Source: CAZLMW01 sp964560875 (GTDB taxonomy: Bacteria > Myxococcota_A > UBA9042). Taken from it: a DNA stretch of 64,000 bases. Positions 1 to 9,480 of this stretch are shown here, in pieces; the stretch's first letter is position 1; each line of letters begins with the position of its first letter. The position numbers and the translations under genes are program-made. The DNA lies in the NCBI GenBank assembly GCA_964560875.1, contig CAZLMW010000028.1, positions 10,324 to 74,323 on the forward strand. Direction: 5' to 3'. The notes under the pieces are model-generated. The model was not told where the DNA came from. It did not search any database and was given only the letters and a program-made list of their open reading frames with translations.

Positions 1-3000
1 ATCGCGGGCGCATCGACGCGCAGGTGAAGGTCCGCGGGGCGCGGGTCGAGTTGGGTGAAGTTCGGGCGGCGCTGCTGGACCACCCAGCCGTCTCCGCAGC
101 CGCCGTCGTCGCCGTGCAAGAAGCGGAATCCAAACGCCTCGTCGCTTTCGTTGTCGCGCGGGATGGCGAGGCTCCGGGCGCTGGGTCGCTGCGACAATGG
201 GTGGCCGAGCGGCTGCCGGCGGCGATGGTTCCCGGTCGCGTCGTCGCCGTCGACAAGCTGCCAACGGGCTCGACAGGCAAGGTGGATCATCGCGCTCTCG
301 TCGCNNNNNNNNNNNNNNNNNNNNNNNNNNNNNNNNNNNNNNNNNNNNNNNNNNNNNNNNNNNNNNNNNNNNNNNNNNNNNNNNNNNNNNNNNNNNNNNN
401 NNNNCTTCAGCGTGCGCTCGACCTGTTGGTGCTGCGGCATCCCGCGTTGCGAACACAGCTTCGCCAAACGGACAGCGGCGTCGAACAATCGATCCTGAAG
501 GCGGCGCCCGTGTCCCTGGAGACGGCCGCCGACGAAGCCGCCATCGCGTCCATGCTGGCGCGACCGTTTCGCCTCGACCGCGGCGATGTTTTCCGAGCCA
601 CCTTGGTGCCACGTGGCGACCACTCCTCGATCGTGCTCGCTGTGCATCACGCCGCGTGCGATGGCTGGTCGCTCCCGGTCCTGGCGCGCGACCTTGCGGC
701 GGCCTACGAAGCGCCGCAGACCTTCGTGTCCGATGGCGCGACCGCCACCCCGCTTTCGATCACAGCGCTGGCTCACTGGGAGGCCGCCAACGCCGAACCT
801 CCCCGAGCTGAGGCGGCGCTGAATCGATGGCGAAACCGCTTGTCGGGCGCTCCCGCGACAACGCCGCTGCCCCGCCATCTACCACCGGAGTCCGATGACT
901 TGGAGCGGCCCGTCGCGGTCCGCGTACCGTTGGCTGCGAACTTGTCACGGCGGCTGACCGACCACTGCGCGGCCACGGGCGCGACGCCGTTTGCCGCGAT
1001 GCTGGCTTCGTTTGCCGGCTGGTTGCACCTGGAAACCGGGCTCGATGACGTCGTCGTCGGGACGATGGTTGCGGGCCGCGAACGCGCCGGACTGGACGAG
1101 GTCGTCGGCTTCGTCGCGCGGACGCTGGCTTTGCGCATCAAGCCCGACTCGTCGCTAACGGCATCCGACCTCACCGGGGCGGTTCGGGCAGAAACCGTGG
1201 CGGCGCTCGCCGACCAGCACGTCCCCTTCGAACAAATCGTCTCCGCCGCGAGCAACGACCGAAAGGCCGGCTCATCGCTGTATGACGTGTTGTTCATGAC
1301 CGCCAACCGCGAACCTGCGCCACTGAGTTGCGACGGTTGCACCTGGCGGTCCCGCGAAAGACTGAGCCCAACGAGCCCGCATCCCCTCGTCGTGGAGCTG
1401 TTGCCGTCCGGAGGAGTCGCCCCGGCCGCTGTCCGGCTGCGCGGGGATGCAAAGCGCGTTGACGTGCGGACTTTGCAGCATTGGGCGGACCGCTGGCTGC
1501 GATTCGCCGAGCAGTCCTTTGGCCAGCCAGCCGCGACCCTTGGCGCGCACCGCGCGAACGCCGACTCGCCGCTCGTCGCGAAACTCGTGCAGCTGCAAGG
1601 TGTTCGCGATGCCGCTGTCGTACGGATCGCCGGAGCCGATGGTCGCGTCGAGGTCGTTGGCGCCGTCGTACCAGCGCCCCGCGGACCCGCCGCCTGGACG
1701 CCTCCCGATGGCGTCGATCGCGTGGTCCCGGTCGCACGTATTCCCCTCGACGCGTCGGGCGCGCCTGCGCTGTCCCGGTGCGCTTACTCTTGGCCCTCAG
1801 CCGCCGACCTGCAACGCCGAGAAGCTGAGCTTGGCCGCGTTCGCCTCGTCGCCAACACGCCGGGGAGACCTGCTCTTTCGCTGCGAATCATCGCGCCCGG
1901 CTGGCTCGAGGGTGACCACTCCGGCGTGGACGCGTCGTCGTCAGCGGCAATCCATCAAGACAACTCGGCTGAACTTTCCGTTCTCGAAGGTGGTCCCGCT
2001 GCGGCCCCTGAGGCCGGGGTCAACAGCCTCGTGGACGCGCTGCACGCCGCCGCCGCAGCTGGCGCGGTGATTCGCTGCATCGCCGCCGACGGGACCGAAC
2101 ACGTGCGCACCTGCGCCGACCTGCTGACGGACGCGAGGGTTGTCGCCGGCGGACTCGCAGCGCGTTCCGTCCCCGCTGGTGAACCCGTCTTGCTGCAGGT
2201 CGTCGATCCGCATCGCTATTTCGCCGCGCTCTGGGGCTGCATCCTCGCTGGCGCCGCTCCAGTCCCGTTGCAGGTCACCCAATTGCGCGACCGCGACGGT
2301 GTCGAACGCCTCCGTGGGACGCTGCTATCGCTCCACAACGCGCCCGTCCTGGCCTGCGAGTCCGGGGCGGCGCGGGTGAGCCAACTGGTCGATGACGCGG
2401 TCGTGTGGCCCCTCGCGGAGCTCGCCAGCGCGCCGTGCCCGCCTCCGCCCAGCCCCGAAACCATCTGCCTGATGCTGCTCACGTCGGGCAGCAGCGGTCG
2501 GCCCAAGGCTGTCACCCACAACCATCGCACGTTGCTCGCGCAGATCAACGCGATGCGCGACCTGTACGAGCTCTCCTCATCCGATGTGATGCTCAACTGG
2601 CTGCCTCTTGACCATGTCTGCGGTGTCGTCATGACGCACATGACCGCAGTCGTGCATCGCGCGGAGCAAATCCACGCGGCGCCCGATCCGGTGCTCGCGC
2701 AGCCGACCACGTGGCTCGATTGGTTGCAGGCCCACGAGGTGACCTGGACCTGGGCGCCCAACTTTGCGTTTCGGCTGGTCAATGGCGCGCTCGCCAACGA
2801 CGACCGGCGCTGGGACCTCGGTCGATTGCGGGTCGTCATCAACGCCGGCGAGGCGATCGAATCGGTCGCCGCCCGTCGGTTCACCCGGCTGCTGAGCGCG
2901 TTCGGCATGCCCGAATCGGCCATGGCCCCGGGGTGGGGGATGTCCGAGACGTCGTCGGTCAGCGTCGCCATCCACGACTTCTCGCTCGCCAACACGGCGG

Positions 3001-5471
3001 ATAGCGAGCGCCACGTCGGCTGCGGCTGGCCGCTCGCCGGGTTCAACGCGCGCATTGTCGACGAGGATGGCGCGGTTGTGCCGACGGGAGCCGAGGGCAA
3101 ACTCGAGGTCGGCGGCGCTTGCTTGCACCTTGGCTATTACCGCTTGCCCGAGCGCAACGCCCGCGACTTTCACGACGGCTGGTTCAACACCGGCGACCGG
3201 GCGCGGATCGGCCCGCGCGGCGTGGAGATCCTGGGCCGCGCCGACGACACGTTGGTCATCAACGGCATCAACCGCGATCCACAAGACCTCGAGGGCGCCG
3301 TTCGCGGGGTGCAAGGCGCTGTCGAAGGCGCCATCGCGGTCTGCCAGGTCCGCAGCGCTGGCGCGTCGCGACCTCAAATAGCCATGTTCTTCGCGCCGGA
3401 AAAAGCAGCTGACCCCGCCGCCGTCGCTCGCCGCTTGCGCGGAGCCGTCGCCCGCGCAGTTGGCGCGTCGCTTGAACGCGTGGTCCCGGTCACGCCGACG
3501 ACCATCGGGCGCACCGGGATCGGCAAGATCAAGCGTCCCCCACTGCGCCGTCGCTTCGAACGCGGCGACTTTGACCCCCTCGTCGCACCGATCGACGCCG
3601 CGCTTGCCGGGCCCACGACGGCCCCCGCCTGGACCTACCGCCGCACCTGGCCGACGCGACTGGCAAGCGCCCGACCCACACCGCCCGGTGACGTGATGAT
3701 GGTCGTTGGCGATGCAGCCGGCGCAGCTCTCGCCGACGCCCTCTCATCGTCCGTTTCCCACGTGCACGTCCTCGCGATCGACGACGCGCTTACCGCCGCC
3801 AGACCGATCGCCGCGGTCAGTGCAGCTGTCGATGCCCGCGCCAGCGAGGTGCCCGGTGGTACCGACCGCGCACTCGTGCTCGCCCCGCGTCTCGCCGCTG
3901 CTGACGAAGAGGACGCCCGCCCCGTCGAGCTCGCCGCGCTCTTTGGTTGCGCCCGCAGCCTGGTCGACGCAACCGAGCTGGGGATCCGCCGCGTCATCGT
4001 GGTCAGCCGGGGTGGCCAGCAGGTCGTCGCCGGTGATGAGCCGTCATGGCGCGCCGCCGCCGCGGTCGCCGTCAGCCGCTGTCTCGCCCTCGAGTGGCCC
4101 GCCGCCGCGGTCACGCACCTGGACTTGCCCGCTCACCCCGGGCGCGAAGACATCTCCGCCCTGGTCGCGGAGCTCGCCGCCGTCATCCCGCAACCCGAGG
4201 TCGCTTATCGCCGCGGGCGCCGCCATGTCGCGCGTCTGCAGGCGCACAACCCAGGCGAATCTGTCGGCCCCACACTGCCCGTGCACCGCGCACCCATTGT
4301 CGTAACCGGCGGCCTCGGTGGCGTCGGCCAGGCGATGGTCGAAGCGCTCATCGGCCGCTGCGCGTCGCACGTCCTGGTCTGCGGTCGCCGTGCCGCGGAC
4401 GCGGCCGAAGCCGACGCGGGCTGGCAGAACCTGCGCAAGCTCGCCGATCAATACGAGACGTCGATCGCCTACGTGTCGGTGGACGTCCGCGACGGCGCGG
4501 CCCTGCAGCGTGCGATCCGCGCGTGGGAGCTCCAGTGTCGGGCACCCATCGTCGGCGCGATGCACGTCGCAGCGCTCTTCCCCGGTGGGTTGGTGACCGA
4601 CGCCGACGATGACGTCCTCTGCGAGGCGCTCGCTGTGCGGGTGGGCGGCCTGCAGAGCCTCGCGACCGTCGTCGAGGACCGACCCGGCGCGTGGCTGATG
4701 GACTTTGGAACGGTCAACGGTGTGCTCGGTGCGGCCGGGTTCTCGATCTACGCGGCTGCGTCACGCGCCGGGGAAGCCGTCTGCGCCCGTCTGCGCCAGC
4801 AAGGTCACGCCGCCTGGCACGTCGCGTGGGGGCGCTGGGCCGAAGCCGGACAGGGACAACGCCTCGGGGCGATCGGGTCGTCGGCCGACCACGGAATCGC
4901 GTCGATGACCACAGCAGACGCCGTCGTTTTGGCCTTTTCCGCGATGCGCGCCTCGTTCAGCCCCGTGATCATCGGCCTGGACGGACGCGCTCCTCCCATC
5001 GCCGCTGGTTCTCGCGGTCCACAGCATGGTTGGCTGCTCCGCGCCATCCGCGGGCAGCCGGCCAGTGATGATGAGCTGGCGTCGACGTGGCCATGGGACG
5101 CGGCGGCCGTCTTGTCATCGGCGACCGGTGAGCAGGTTGAGGAGGCCCCCCAAGCCGGCCTGGAATCGCAGTTGGCGACACTCTGGTCGCGCATTCTTGG
5201 CGTGGAAGTGAGCGACGTGAACGCCAACTTCTTCGATCTCGGCGGCGACTCGTTAACCCTCGCCCGGATGCAGCGCAGCGTGGCCGACGTCGCGGGTCGC
5301 AGCCTCGCCTTGCTCGATCTGTTCGGCCATCCGACCATCCGCAGCCTCGCCACATTCATCGCCGGCAGCGCCACGCCCAAGCCGTCATCACCGGATCGCG
5401 CCAAGCGCCAGCTCAAGGGGTTGGGCCGGCTTGCCGCAGCCCGTCGCCGCGCGACGAGGCGTCGTGGTTGA
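1..5471 (+). CDS. Non-ribosomal peptide synthetase, 5'-partial: A(end)-[gap]-C-AL-KR-T
   Basis: The frame is open from base 3, so the true start lies upstream. It opens on the A8 core of an adenylation domain (GRIDAQVKVRG, RVELGE) and its A10 end (LPTGSTGKVDHRAL). After the N gap comes a condensation domain with HHAACDG near residue 207, counting from the GTG at 24. Residues about 650-1170 form a second adenylate-forming domain with TSGSSGRPKAV, LPLDHV and WAPNFAF. These are features of acyl-AMP ligase (AL/FAAL-like) domains rather than amino-acid A domains. A PKS-type ketoreductase with its structural subdomain follows (GGLGGVG near 1422, then YAAAS), and a carrier domain with LGGDSL near 1738. 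In the KR the catalytic Ser position is Thr and the Asn after Tyr is Ser. The Arg-rich tail overlaps the next start by 8 bases. Function: thiotemplate peptide or depsipeptide extension. Because the gap length is unknown, the two sides could be separate genes. Confidence 0.88.
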   Translation, partial: RGRIDAQVKVRGARVELGEVRAALLDHPAVSAAAVVAVQEAESKRLVAFVVARDGEAPGAGSLRQWVAERLPAAMVPGRVVAVDKLPTGSTGKVDHRALVXXXXXXXXXXXXXXXXXXXXXXXXXXXXXXXXXXLQRALDLLVLRHPALRTQLRQTDSGVEQSILKAAPVSLETAADEAAIASMLARPFRLDRGDVFRATLVPRGDHSSIVLAVHHAACDGWSLPVLARDLAAAYEAPQTFVSDGATATPLSITALAHWEAANAEPPRAEAALNRWRNRLSGAPATTPLPRHLPPESDDLERPVAVRVPLAANLSRRLTDHCAATGATPFAAMLASFAGWLHLETGLDDVVVGTMVAGRERAGLDEVVGFVARTLALRIKPDSSLTASDLTGAVRAETVAALADQHVPFEQIVSAASNDRKAGSSLYDVLFMTANREPAPLSCDGCTWRSRERLSPTSPHPLVVELLPSGGVAPAAVRLRGDAKRVDVRTLQHWADRWLRFAEQSFGQPAATLGAHRANADSPLVAKLVQLQGVRDAAVVRIAGADGRVEVVGAVVPAPRGPAAWTPPDGVDRVVPVARIPLDASGAPALSRCAYSWPSAADLQRREAELGRVRLVANTPGRPALSLRIIAPGWLEGDHSGVDASSSAAIHQDNSAELSVLEGGPAAAPEAGVNSLVDALHAAAAAGAVIRCIAADGTEHVRTCADLLTDARVVAGGLAARSVPAGEPVLLQVVDPHRYFAALWGCILAGAAPVPLQVTQLRDRDGVERLRGTLLSLHNAPVLACESGAARVSQLVDDAVVWPLAELASAPCPPPPSPETICLMLLTSGSSGRPKAVTHNHRTLLAQINAMRDLYELSSSDVMLNWLPLDHVCGVVMTHMTAVVHRAEQIHAAPDPVLAQPTTWLDWLQAHEVTWTWAPNFAFRLVNGALANDDRRWDLGRLRVVINAGEAIESVAARRFTRLLSAFGMPESAMAPGWGMSETSSVSVAIHDFSLANTADSERHVGCGWPLAGFNARIVDEDGAVVPTGAEGKLEVGGACLHLGYYRLPERNARDFHDGWFNTGDRARIGPRGVEILGRADDTLVINGINRDPQDLEGAVRGVQGAVEGAIAVCQVRSAGASRPQIAMFFAPEKAADPAAVARRLRGAVARAVGASLERVVPVTPTTIGRTGIGKIKRPPLRRRFERGDFDPLVAPIDAALAGPTTAPAWTYRRTWPTRLASARPTPPGDVMMVVGDAAGAALADALSSSVSHVHVLAIDDALTAARPIAAVSAAVDARASEVPGGTDRALVLAPRLAAADEEDARPVELAALFGCARSLVDATELGIRRVIVVSRGGQQVVAGDEPSWRAAAAVAVSRCLALEWPAAAVTHLDLPAHPGREDISALVAELAAVIPQPEVAYRRGRRHVARLQAHNPGESVGPTLPVHRAPIVVTGGLGGVGQAMVEALIGRCASHVLVCGRRAADAAEADAGWQNLRKLADQYETSIAYVSVDVRDGAALQRAIRAWELQCRAPIVGAMHVAALFPGGLVTDADDDVLCEALAVRVGGLQSLATVVEDRPGAWLMDFGTVNGVLGAAGFSIYAAASRAGEAVCARLRQQGHAAWHVAWGRWAEAGQGQRLGAIGSSADHGIASMTTADAVVLAFSAMRASFSPVIIGLDGRAPPIAAGSRGPQHGWLLRAIRGQPASDDELASTWPWDAAAVLSSATGEQVEEAPQAGLESQLATLWSRILGVEVSDVNANFFDLGGDSLTLARMQRSVADVAGRSLALLDLFGHPTIRSLATFIAGSATPKPSSPDRAKRQLKGLGRLAAARRRATRRRG
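305..404. other. Assembly gap, 100 N
   Basis: Exactly 100 N lie between the A10 motif of one adenylation domain and an already started condensation domain. A carrier (T) domain of about 80 residues and the first part of the C domain should sit here, which needs more than 100 bases. The figure is therefore probably a placeholder length, and the reading frame across it is not real evidence of continuity. Confidence 0.95.
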
Positions 5472-8400
5472 AATAGACCCCGAATACGACGACCTCGACG
5501 ACGCGCTGCAATCCGCTATCGCGGTCGTCGGCATCGGCTGCTACCTGCCCGGCGCGCCCGACGTCGACGCTTTTTGGAAGCTGCTGGTCGATGGCAAGTC
5601 GGCTGCGACGCGTTTTTCCGCCGAGCAGCTGAGCGCCGCCGGGATCTCCGAAAAAACCATCGCAAACCCCGCGTTTGTGCCCGTCCGCGCCTGCGTCGAC
5701 GATCCTTTGCTCTTCGACGCCGGATTCTTCGCCATGCGCCCCGCCGAAGCCGCGCGCACCGATCCGCAGCACCGAATCTTCCTGCAGACCGCGTGGCACG
5801 CGCTCGAAGACGCCGGCTGTGATCCGGCCACCTTTGACGGCCCGATCGGGGTGTACGCCGGCTGCAACCCGAGCTCCTATCGCCACGTCGCCGGGGCCTC
5901 CACCGGGGTGCTCGACGGCGACGTAGTCGCTTCAGCCATCGCCGTCGAGCCCGACTACCTGGCCACCCGTGTCGCCTACAAACTCAACCTGCGGGGGCCG
6001 GCCCTCGACGTACAAACCGCCTGCTCCACCTCGCTTGTCGCCGTTCAGTTGGCCGTGCAATCGCTGCTGGCCGGACAGTGCGACCTCGCCCTCGCCGGTG
6101 GTGTCGCCGTCGCAATCCCGGGTGCAGGGGGCCATTTCCACGGGCCGGGGTCGGTGATGTCGAGCGACGGGACGTGCCGGGCGTTCGACGCAGCGGCCGA
6201 CGGCTGCTTCTCAGGGGACGGGGCGGGGATCGTCGCGTTGCGCCGACTCGATGACGCGCTCGCAGCCGGCGATCCGATCCGCGCCATCATCCGTGGCGCC
6301 GCGACCAACAACGACGGTAGCGCCAAGATCGGCTACACAGCGCCGAGCATCGACGGTCAGGCCGACGTCATCGACGTGGCGCTGGCATTGGCCGACGTTG
6401 ACGCCGATAGCGTCGGGATGATCGAAGCGCACGGTACCGGCACCGCGCTCGGCGATCCGATCGAGGTGGCCGCGCTGCGTCGCGCGTTCGCCGAAACCAC
6501 CGACCGACGTGGCTTCTGCGCGCTCGGAGCCGTCAAGACCAATATCGGCCATCTCGGCGCAGCCGCCGGCGTCGCCGGACTCATCAAGGCCGTGCTCGCC
6601 GTGCAACACGCCAGGATCCCGCCAAGCCTCAACTTCCAGACCGCCAACCCCCAGCTCGAGTTGGCGACCTCGCCTTTCTACGTCCCGACCGAGCTCTGCG
6701 AATGGCCCGCTGTGCTCCAGCCACGCCGCGCTGGGGTCAGCTCGTTTGGCGTCGGCGGAACGAACGCGCACGTGGTCATCGAGCAAGCGCCGCCCTCATC
6801 GGCGCAATCGGAATCATCGCTGTCTTCGCCCCGACGGACCGCAACAACCGGCGCCGACGTGTTCACGTTGACAGCCAAGACCGCATCCGCCCTCGACGCG
6901 ACAGCGCGGCGCCTCGCTCATCACCTCGATTCATCCGCAGCCGCCGGCAATGCGCCCGGCCTCGACGACATCGGGGCCACCCTCGGCCGGCGCGCCGTCT
7001 TTTCGCACCGCAGAACCGTCGTGGCGGCCGACCACACCAGCCTCATCGCCGGTCTGCAACGCTCCCGCGACGGCATCTTCTTTGACGGGATCGCCGCGTC
7101 GTCACCGCCGGCGTGGGTCTTCGCATTCGGGCCGCAAGGCGGGTTGCGGCGCGGGATGGGCCACGGGTTGGCGCAGATAGACAAGGTCTTCGCGACCGCC
7201 CTACACGAAGGCCTCACCGCCTTCTCCGACCACACCGGCACCGATCTTCGGCCGTACATCGACGTCACGCGCAGCTGCGAACTCGACGCCGGCGCACCCA
7301 TCATCGAACAACAAATCGCAACGCCCATCACCTTCGCGATCGGCCGCGCGCTCGCTACCTGGTGGCGCTCCCGGGGCGTCTCGCCCGCGGCGTGGATCGG
7401 TCACAGCATCGGCGAATACATCGCGGGCCACCTCACCGGTGCCTTCAGCCTCGACGCCATCGCGCGCCTTCTCGCGGTTCGCGGCCGTGCCATCGCGACC
7501 TTGCCCGCCGGCGCCGCCATGATCTGCCCGGTCTCCGCAGCCGTCATCGCGCCGCTGCTCAGCGACGATGTGTTCATCGCCGTCGACAACGGTGCCGTCG
7601 GGGTCATGGTCGCTGGAGCCCCCTCCGCCATCGCGCGGTTCGCCGACCGCGCCGAACGTGAAGGCATCGTCGGCCGCCGTTTCGCCATCCCGGCCGCGCC
7701 TCACTGCCCGCTGATGGAGCCGATTTTGCCCGCGGTCCTCGACGTCGCCGCCACTATGGAGCTCAGCGTCCCAACCGAGCCCTTGTTCTCGTGTCGCCTC
7801 GGCGCCGAACTCGACGCAACCAACGCGGTCGACCCCGACCACTGGGCCCGGGTTTCGACCGATCCCGTCCGCTTCGGCGCCGCCCTGGGAGCGACCGTCG
7901 CCGCGATCGGAAAGGACCGGCGCGCTGCGCTCATCGAGCTCGGATCGCCCCGATCGATCGTGCCCTTGTCCGGTGCCGTTTCCCCACCGCTGCAATGTCT
8001 GCCATCGCTGCCGACCTTCGACCACGCAGCCGCGACCGACCCCACCGCTGCATCGCGATTCGCGGCGCTGACCGACGCGGCCCGCTGGAACGTCGGTGGG
8101 CGCGACAGACCCGCCGTCCCCGAAGGACGCGTGGTGTCCTTGCCTGGCTACGCTTTTGACCTGCTGTCCCACGGGCGCCTCGTCGCCGCGCCAACTGCAC
8201 AATCGCCGCCGGCCAATTCGCGTGACAGCGCACCGAACGCATCGATCGAGGATCGCGTCGCCGCCATCGCCGCCGAGCTCATTGGTGTCGCTCGCGTGGA
8301 GCCCACCGACGACTTCTTTGCGCTCGGCGCCGACTCCCTGGTCACGCTTCGCCTGGTCGCTCGTGTGCAGCGCGAGTTCGGCATCGAACTGCCCGCCAGT

Positions 8401-9465
8401 GTCGCGTTCGCCGGGATGAACGTCGCGCGCCTGAGCGCCGCGATCCAAAGGCAGGTTGGTTCATCTCAGGCCGGTCCATTTCAGGCCGTTCCAACGCGCG
8501 ACCTGGCCGACGAGCACGCGTGTTTGGTGCCGCTCCGCCCGACCGGTGAACGCCCGCCGCTGTTCATGGTGCATCCCGCCGCCGGCGTGGTGTTTCCGTT
8601 CTTCGAGTTGGCGCGCGCTATGGGCGACGACCAGCCCTTTTATGCGCTGCAGGCCGAGGGGCTCGACGGCAACCGTCCGCCCGATGTCAGCGTCGAAGCC
8701 ATGGCGACGCGCTACCTCGCCGCGATCCGCACCGTCCAGCCCGACGGGCCGATCCGCATCGCCGGTTATTCGTTCGGCTGCTACGTCGCGTTCGAGATGG
8801 CGCTGCAGCTGCAAGAGCGTGGCGAGCGAGCGGCGTTCGTCGGCCTCCTCGACGAGAGCGCGCCGCTGGACGGTCATCGCCCAAGCATCTCCTTGATGGG
8901 GCGGCTCTTCCTGGGCCGCGCCGGCAGCACCTTTCGGCGTCACCTCCACGACTACCTGTACCTCGCGGGCGGCGATCGCCAGAGCAACGGAGGCAGCGGC
9001 CACAACGGTAGCAGCGGCAGCAGCGGCAGCAGCGGCGACACACGCACCACGGGCAGGTGGAATCGCTTCCTGGAGCGCTCGACGATGGCGGCGCTGCTGC
9101 CCGACGAAGCGCGCGACGGCGCTGTCGGTGACGCGGCTATGGCGGCGATGTTTCGGCTCTTTGTGTTGCACACACAGTTGTGCTTTTCGTACCAACCGCG
9201 CGGCAACATCGCCTGCCACGCGACGCTTTTTCTCAGCGATTGGACCGTCAAGCGACCGCGGTGGACCGGTCTGGTGCGCGACCCAACCCTCGGCTGGGGC
9301 AAACTCGTTGATGGAGGTGTGCGGACGCGCCGCGTAACCGGCGATCATCTCGCTATTGTACGGCGCCCGCACGTTGATACTCTGGCGCGGCAACTTCGAC
9401 TCGAACTCGACCGGCGCACGGACAGCTCGCGTGTCCGCGGCGTCGCTGATCCCGCACCGCCCTGA
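5464..9465 (+). CDS. Type I polyketide synthase, terminal module KS-AT-ACP-TE
   Basis: Start taken at GTG 5464, with GAGG at 5456-5459 and an 8-base overlap with the NRPS stop; a TTG at 5431 in the same frame is possible. The product is 1333 aa. KS: TACSTS active cysteine near residue 186, EAHGTGT near 322, NIGHLG near 360. AT: GHSIGE near 645. The usual oxyanion GQG reads PQG near 552 and the specificity position usually HAFH reads AAPH near 755, so the extender unit cannot be called. ACP: LGADSL near 953. TE: GYSFG near 1100 and GDHLAI near 1292. A Gly/Ser-rich stretch (about 1173-1196) interrupts the TE between these motifs. There is no KR, DH or ER, so the last extension should leave a beta-keto group before release. 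It follows the NRPS directly and probably takes its carrier-bound chain. Confidence 0.92.
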   Translation: MVEIDPEYDDLDDALQSAIAVVGIGCYLPGAPDVDAFWKLLVDGKSAATRFSAEQLSAAGISEKTIANPAFVPVRACVDDPLLFDAGFFAMRPAEAARTDPQHRIFLQTAWHALEDAGCDPATFDGPIGVYAGCNPSSYRHVAGASTGVLDGDVVASAIAVEPDYLATRVAYKLNLRGPALDVQTACSTSLVAVQLAVQSLLAGQCDLALAGGVAVAIPGAGGHFHGPGSVMSSDGTCRAFDAAADGCFSGDGAGIVALRRLDDALAAGDPIRAIIRGAATNNDGSAKIGYTAPSIDGQADVIDVALALADVDADSVGMIEAHGTGTALGDPIEVAALRRAFAETTDRRGFCALGAVKTNIGHLGAAAGVAGLIKAVLAVQHARIPPSLNFQTANPQLELATSPFYVPTELCEWPAVLQPRRAGVSSFGVGGTNAHVVIEQAPPSSAQSESSLSSPRRTATTGADVFTLTAKTASALDATARRLAHHLDSSAAAGNAPGLDDIGATLGRRAVFSHRRTVVAADHTSLIAGLQRSRDGIFFDGIAASSPPAWVFAFGPQGGLRRGMGHGLAQIDKVFATALHEGLTAFSDHTGTDLRPYIDVTRSCELDAGAPIIEQQIATPITFAIGRALATWWRSRGVSPAAWIGHSIGEYIAGHLTGAFSLDAIARLLAVRGRAIATLPAGAAMICPVSAAVIAPLLSDDVFIAVDNGAVGVMVAGAPSAIARFADRAEREGIVGRRFAIPAAPHCPLMEPILPAVLDVAATMELSVPTEPLFSCRLGAELDATNAVDPDHWARVSTDPVRFGAALGATVAAIGKDRRAALIELGSPRSIVPLSGAVSPPLQCLPSLPTFDHAAATDPTAASRFAALTDAARWNVGGRDRPAVPEGRVVSLPGYAFDLLSHGRLVAAPTAQSPPANSRDSAPNASIEDRVAAIAAELIGVARVEPTDDFFALGADSLVTLRLVARVQREFGIELPASVAFAGMNVARLSAAIQRQVGSSQAGPFQAVPTRDLADEHACLVPLRPTGERPPLFMVHPAAGVVFPFFELARAMGDDQPFYALQAEGLDGNRPPDVSVEAMATRYLAAIRTVQPDGPIRIAGYSFGCYVAFEMALQLQERGERAAFVGLLDESAPLDGHRPSISLMGRLFLGRAGSTFRRHLHDYLYLAGGDRQSNGGSGHNGSSGSSGSSGDTRTTGRWNRFLERSTMAALLPDEARDGAVGDAAMAAMFRLFVLHTQLCFSYQPRGNIACHATLFLSDWTVKRPRWTGLVRDPTLGWGKLVDGGVRTRRVTGDHLAIVRRPHVDTLARQLRLELDRRTDSSRVRGVADPAPP
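9010..9036 (+). repeat. Three tandem copies of a 9-bp unit (AGCAGCGGC)
   Basis: An in-frame triplet of AGCAGCGGC encodes Ser-Ser-Gly repeats inside the thioesterase domain of the PKS, in the lid/linker region between the GYSFG and GDH motifs. Such a tract can change length by slippage without breaking the frame. Confidence 0.85.
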
Positions 9466-9480
9466 CCACGGGAGGCGACG

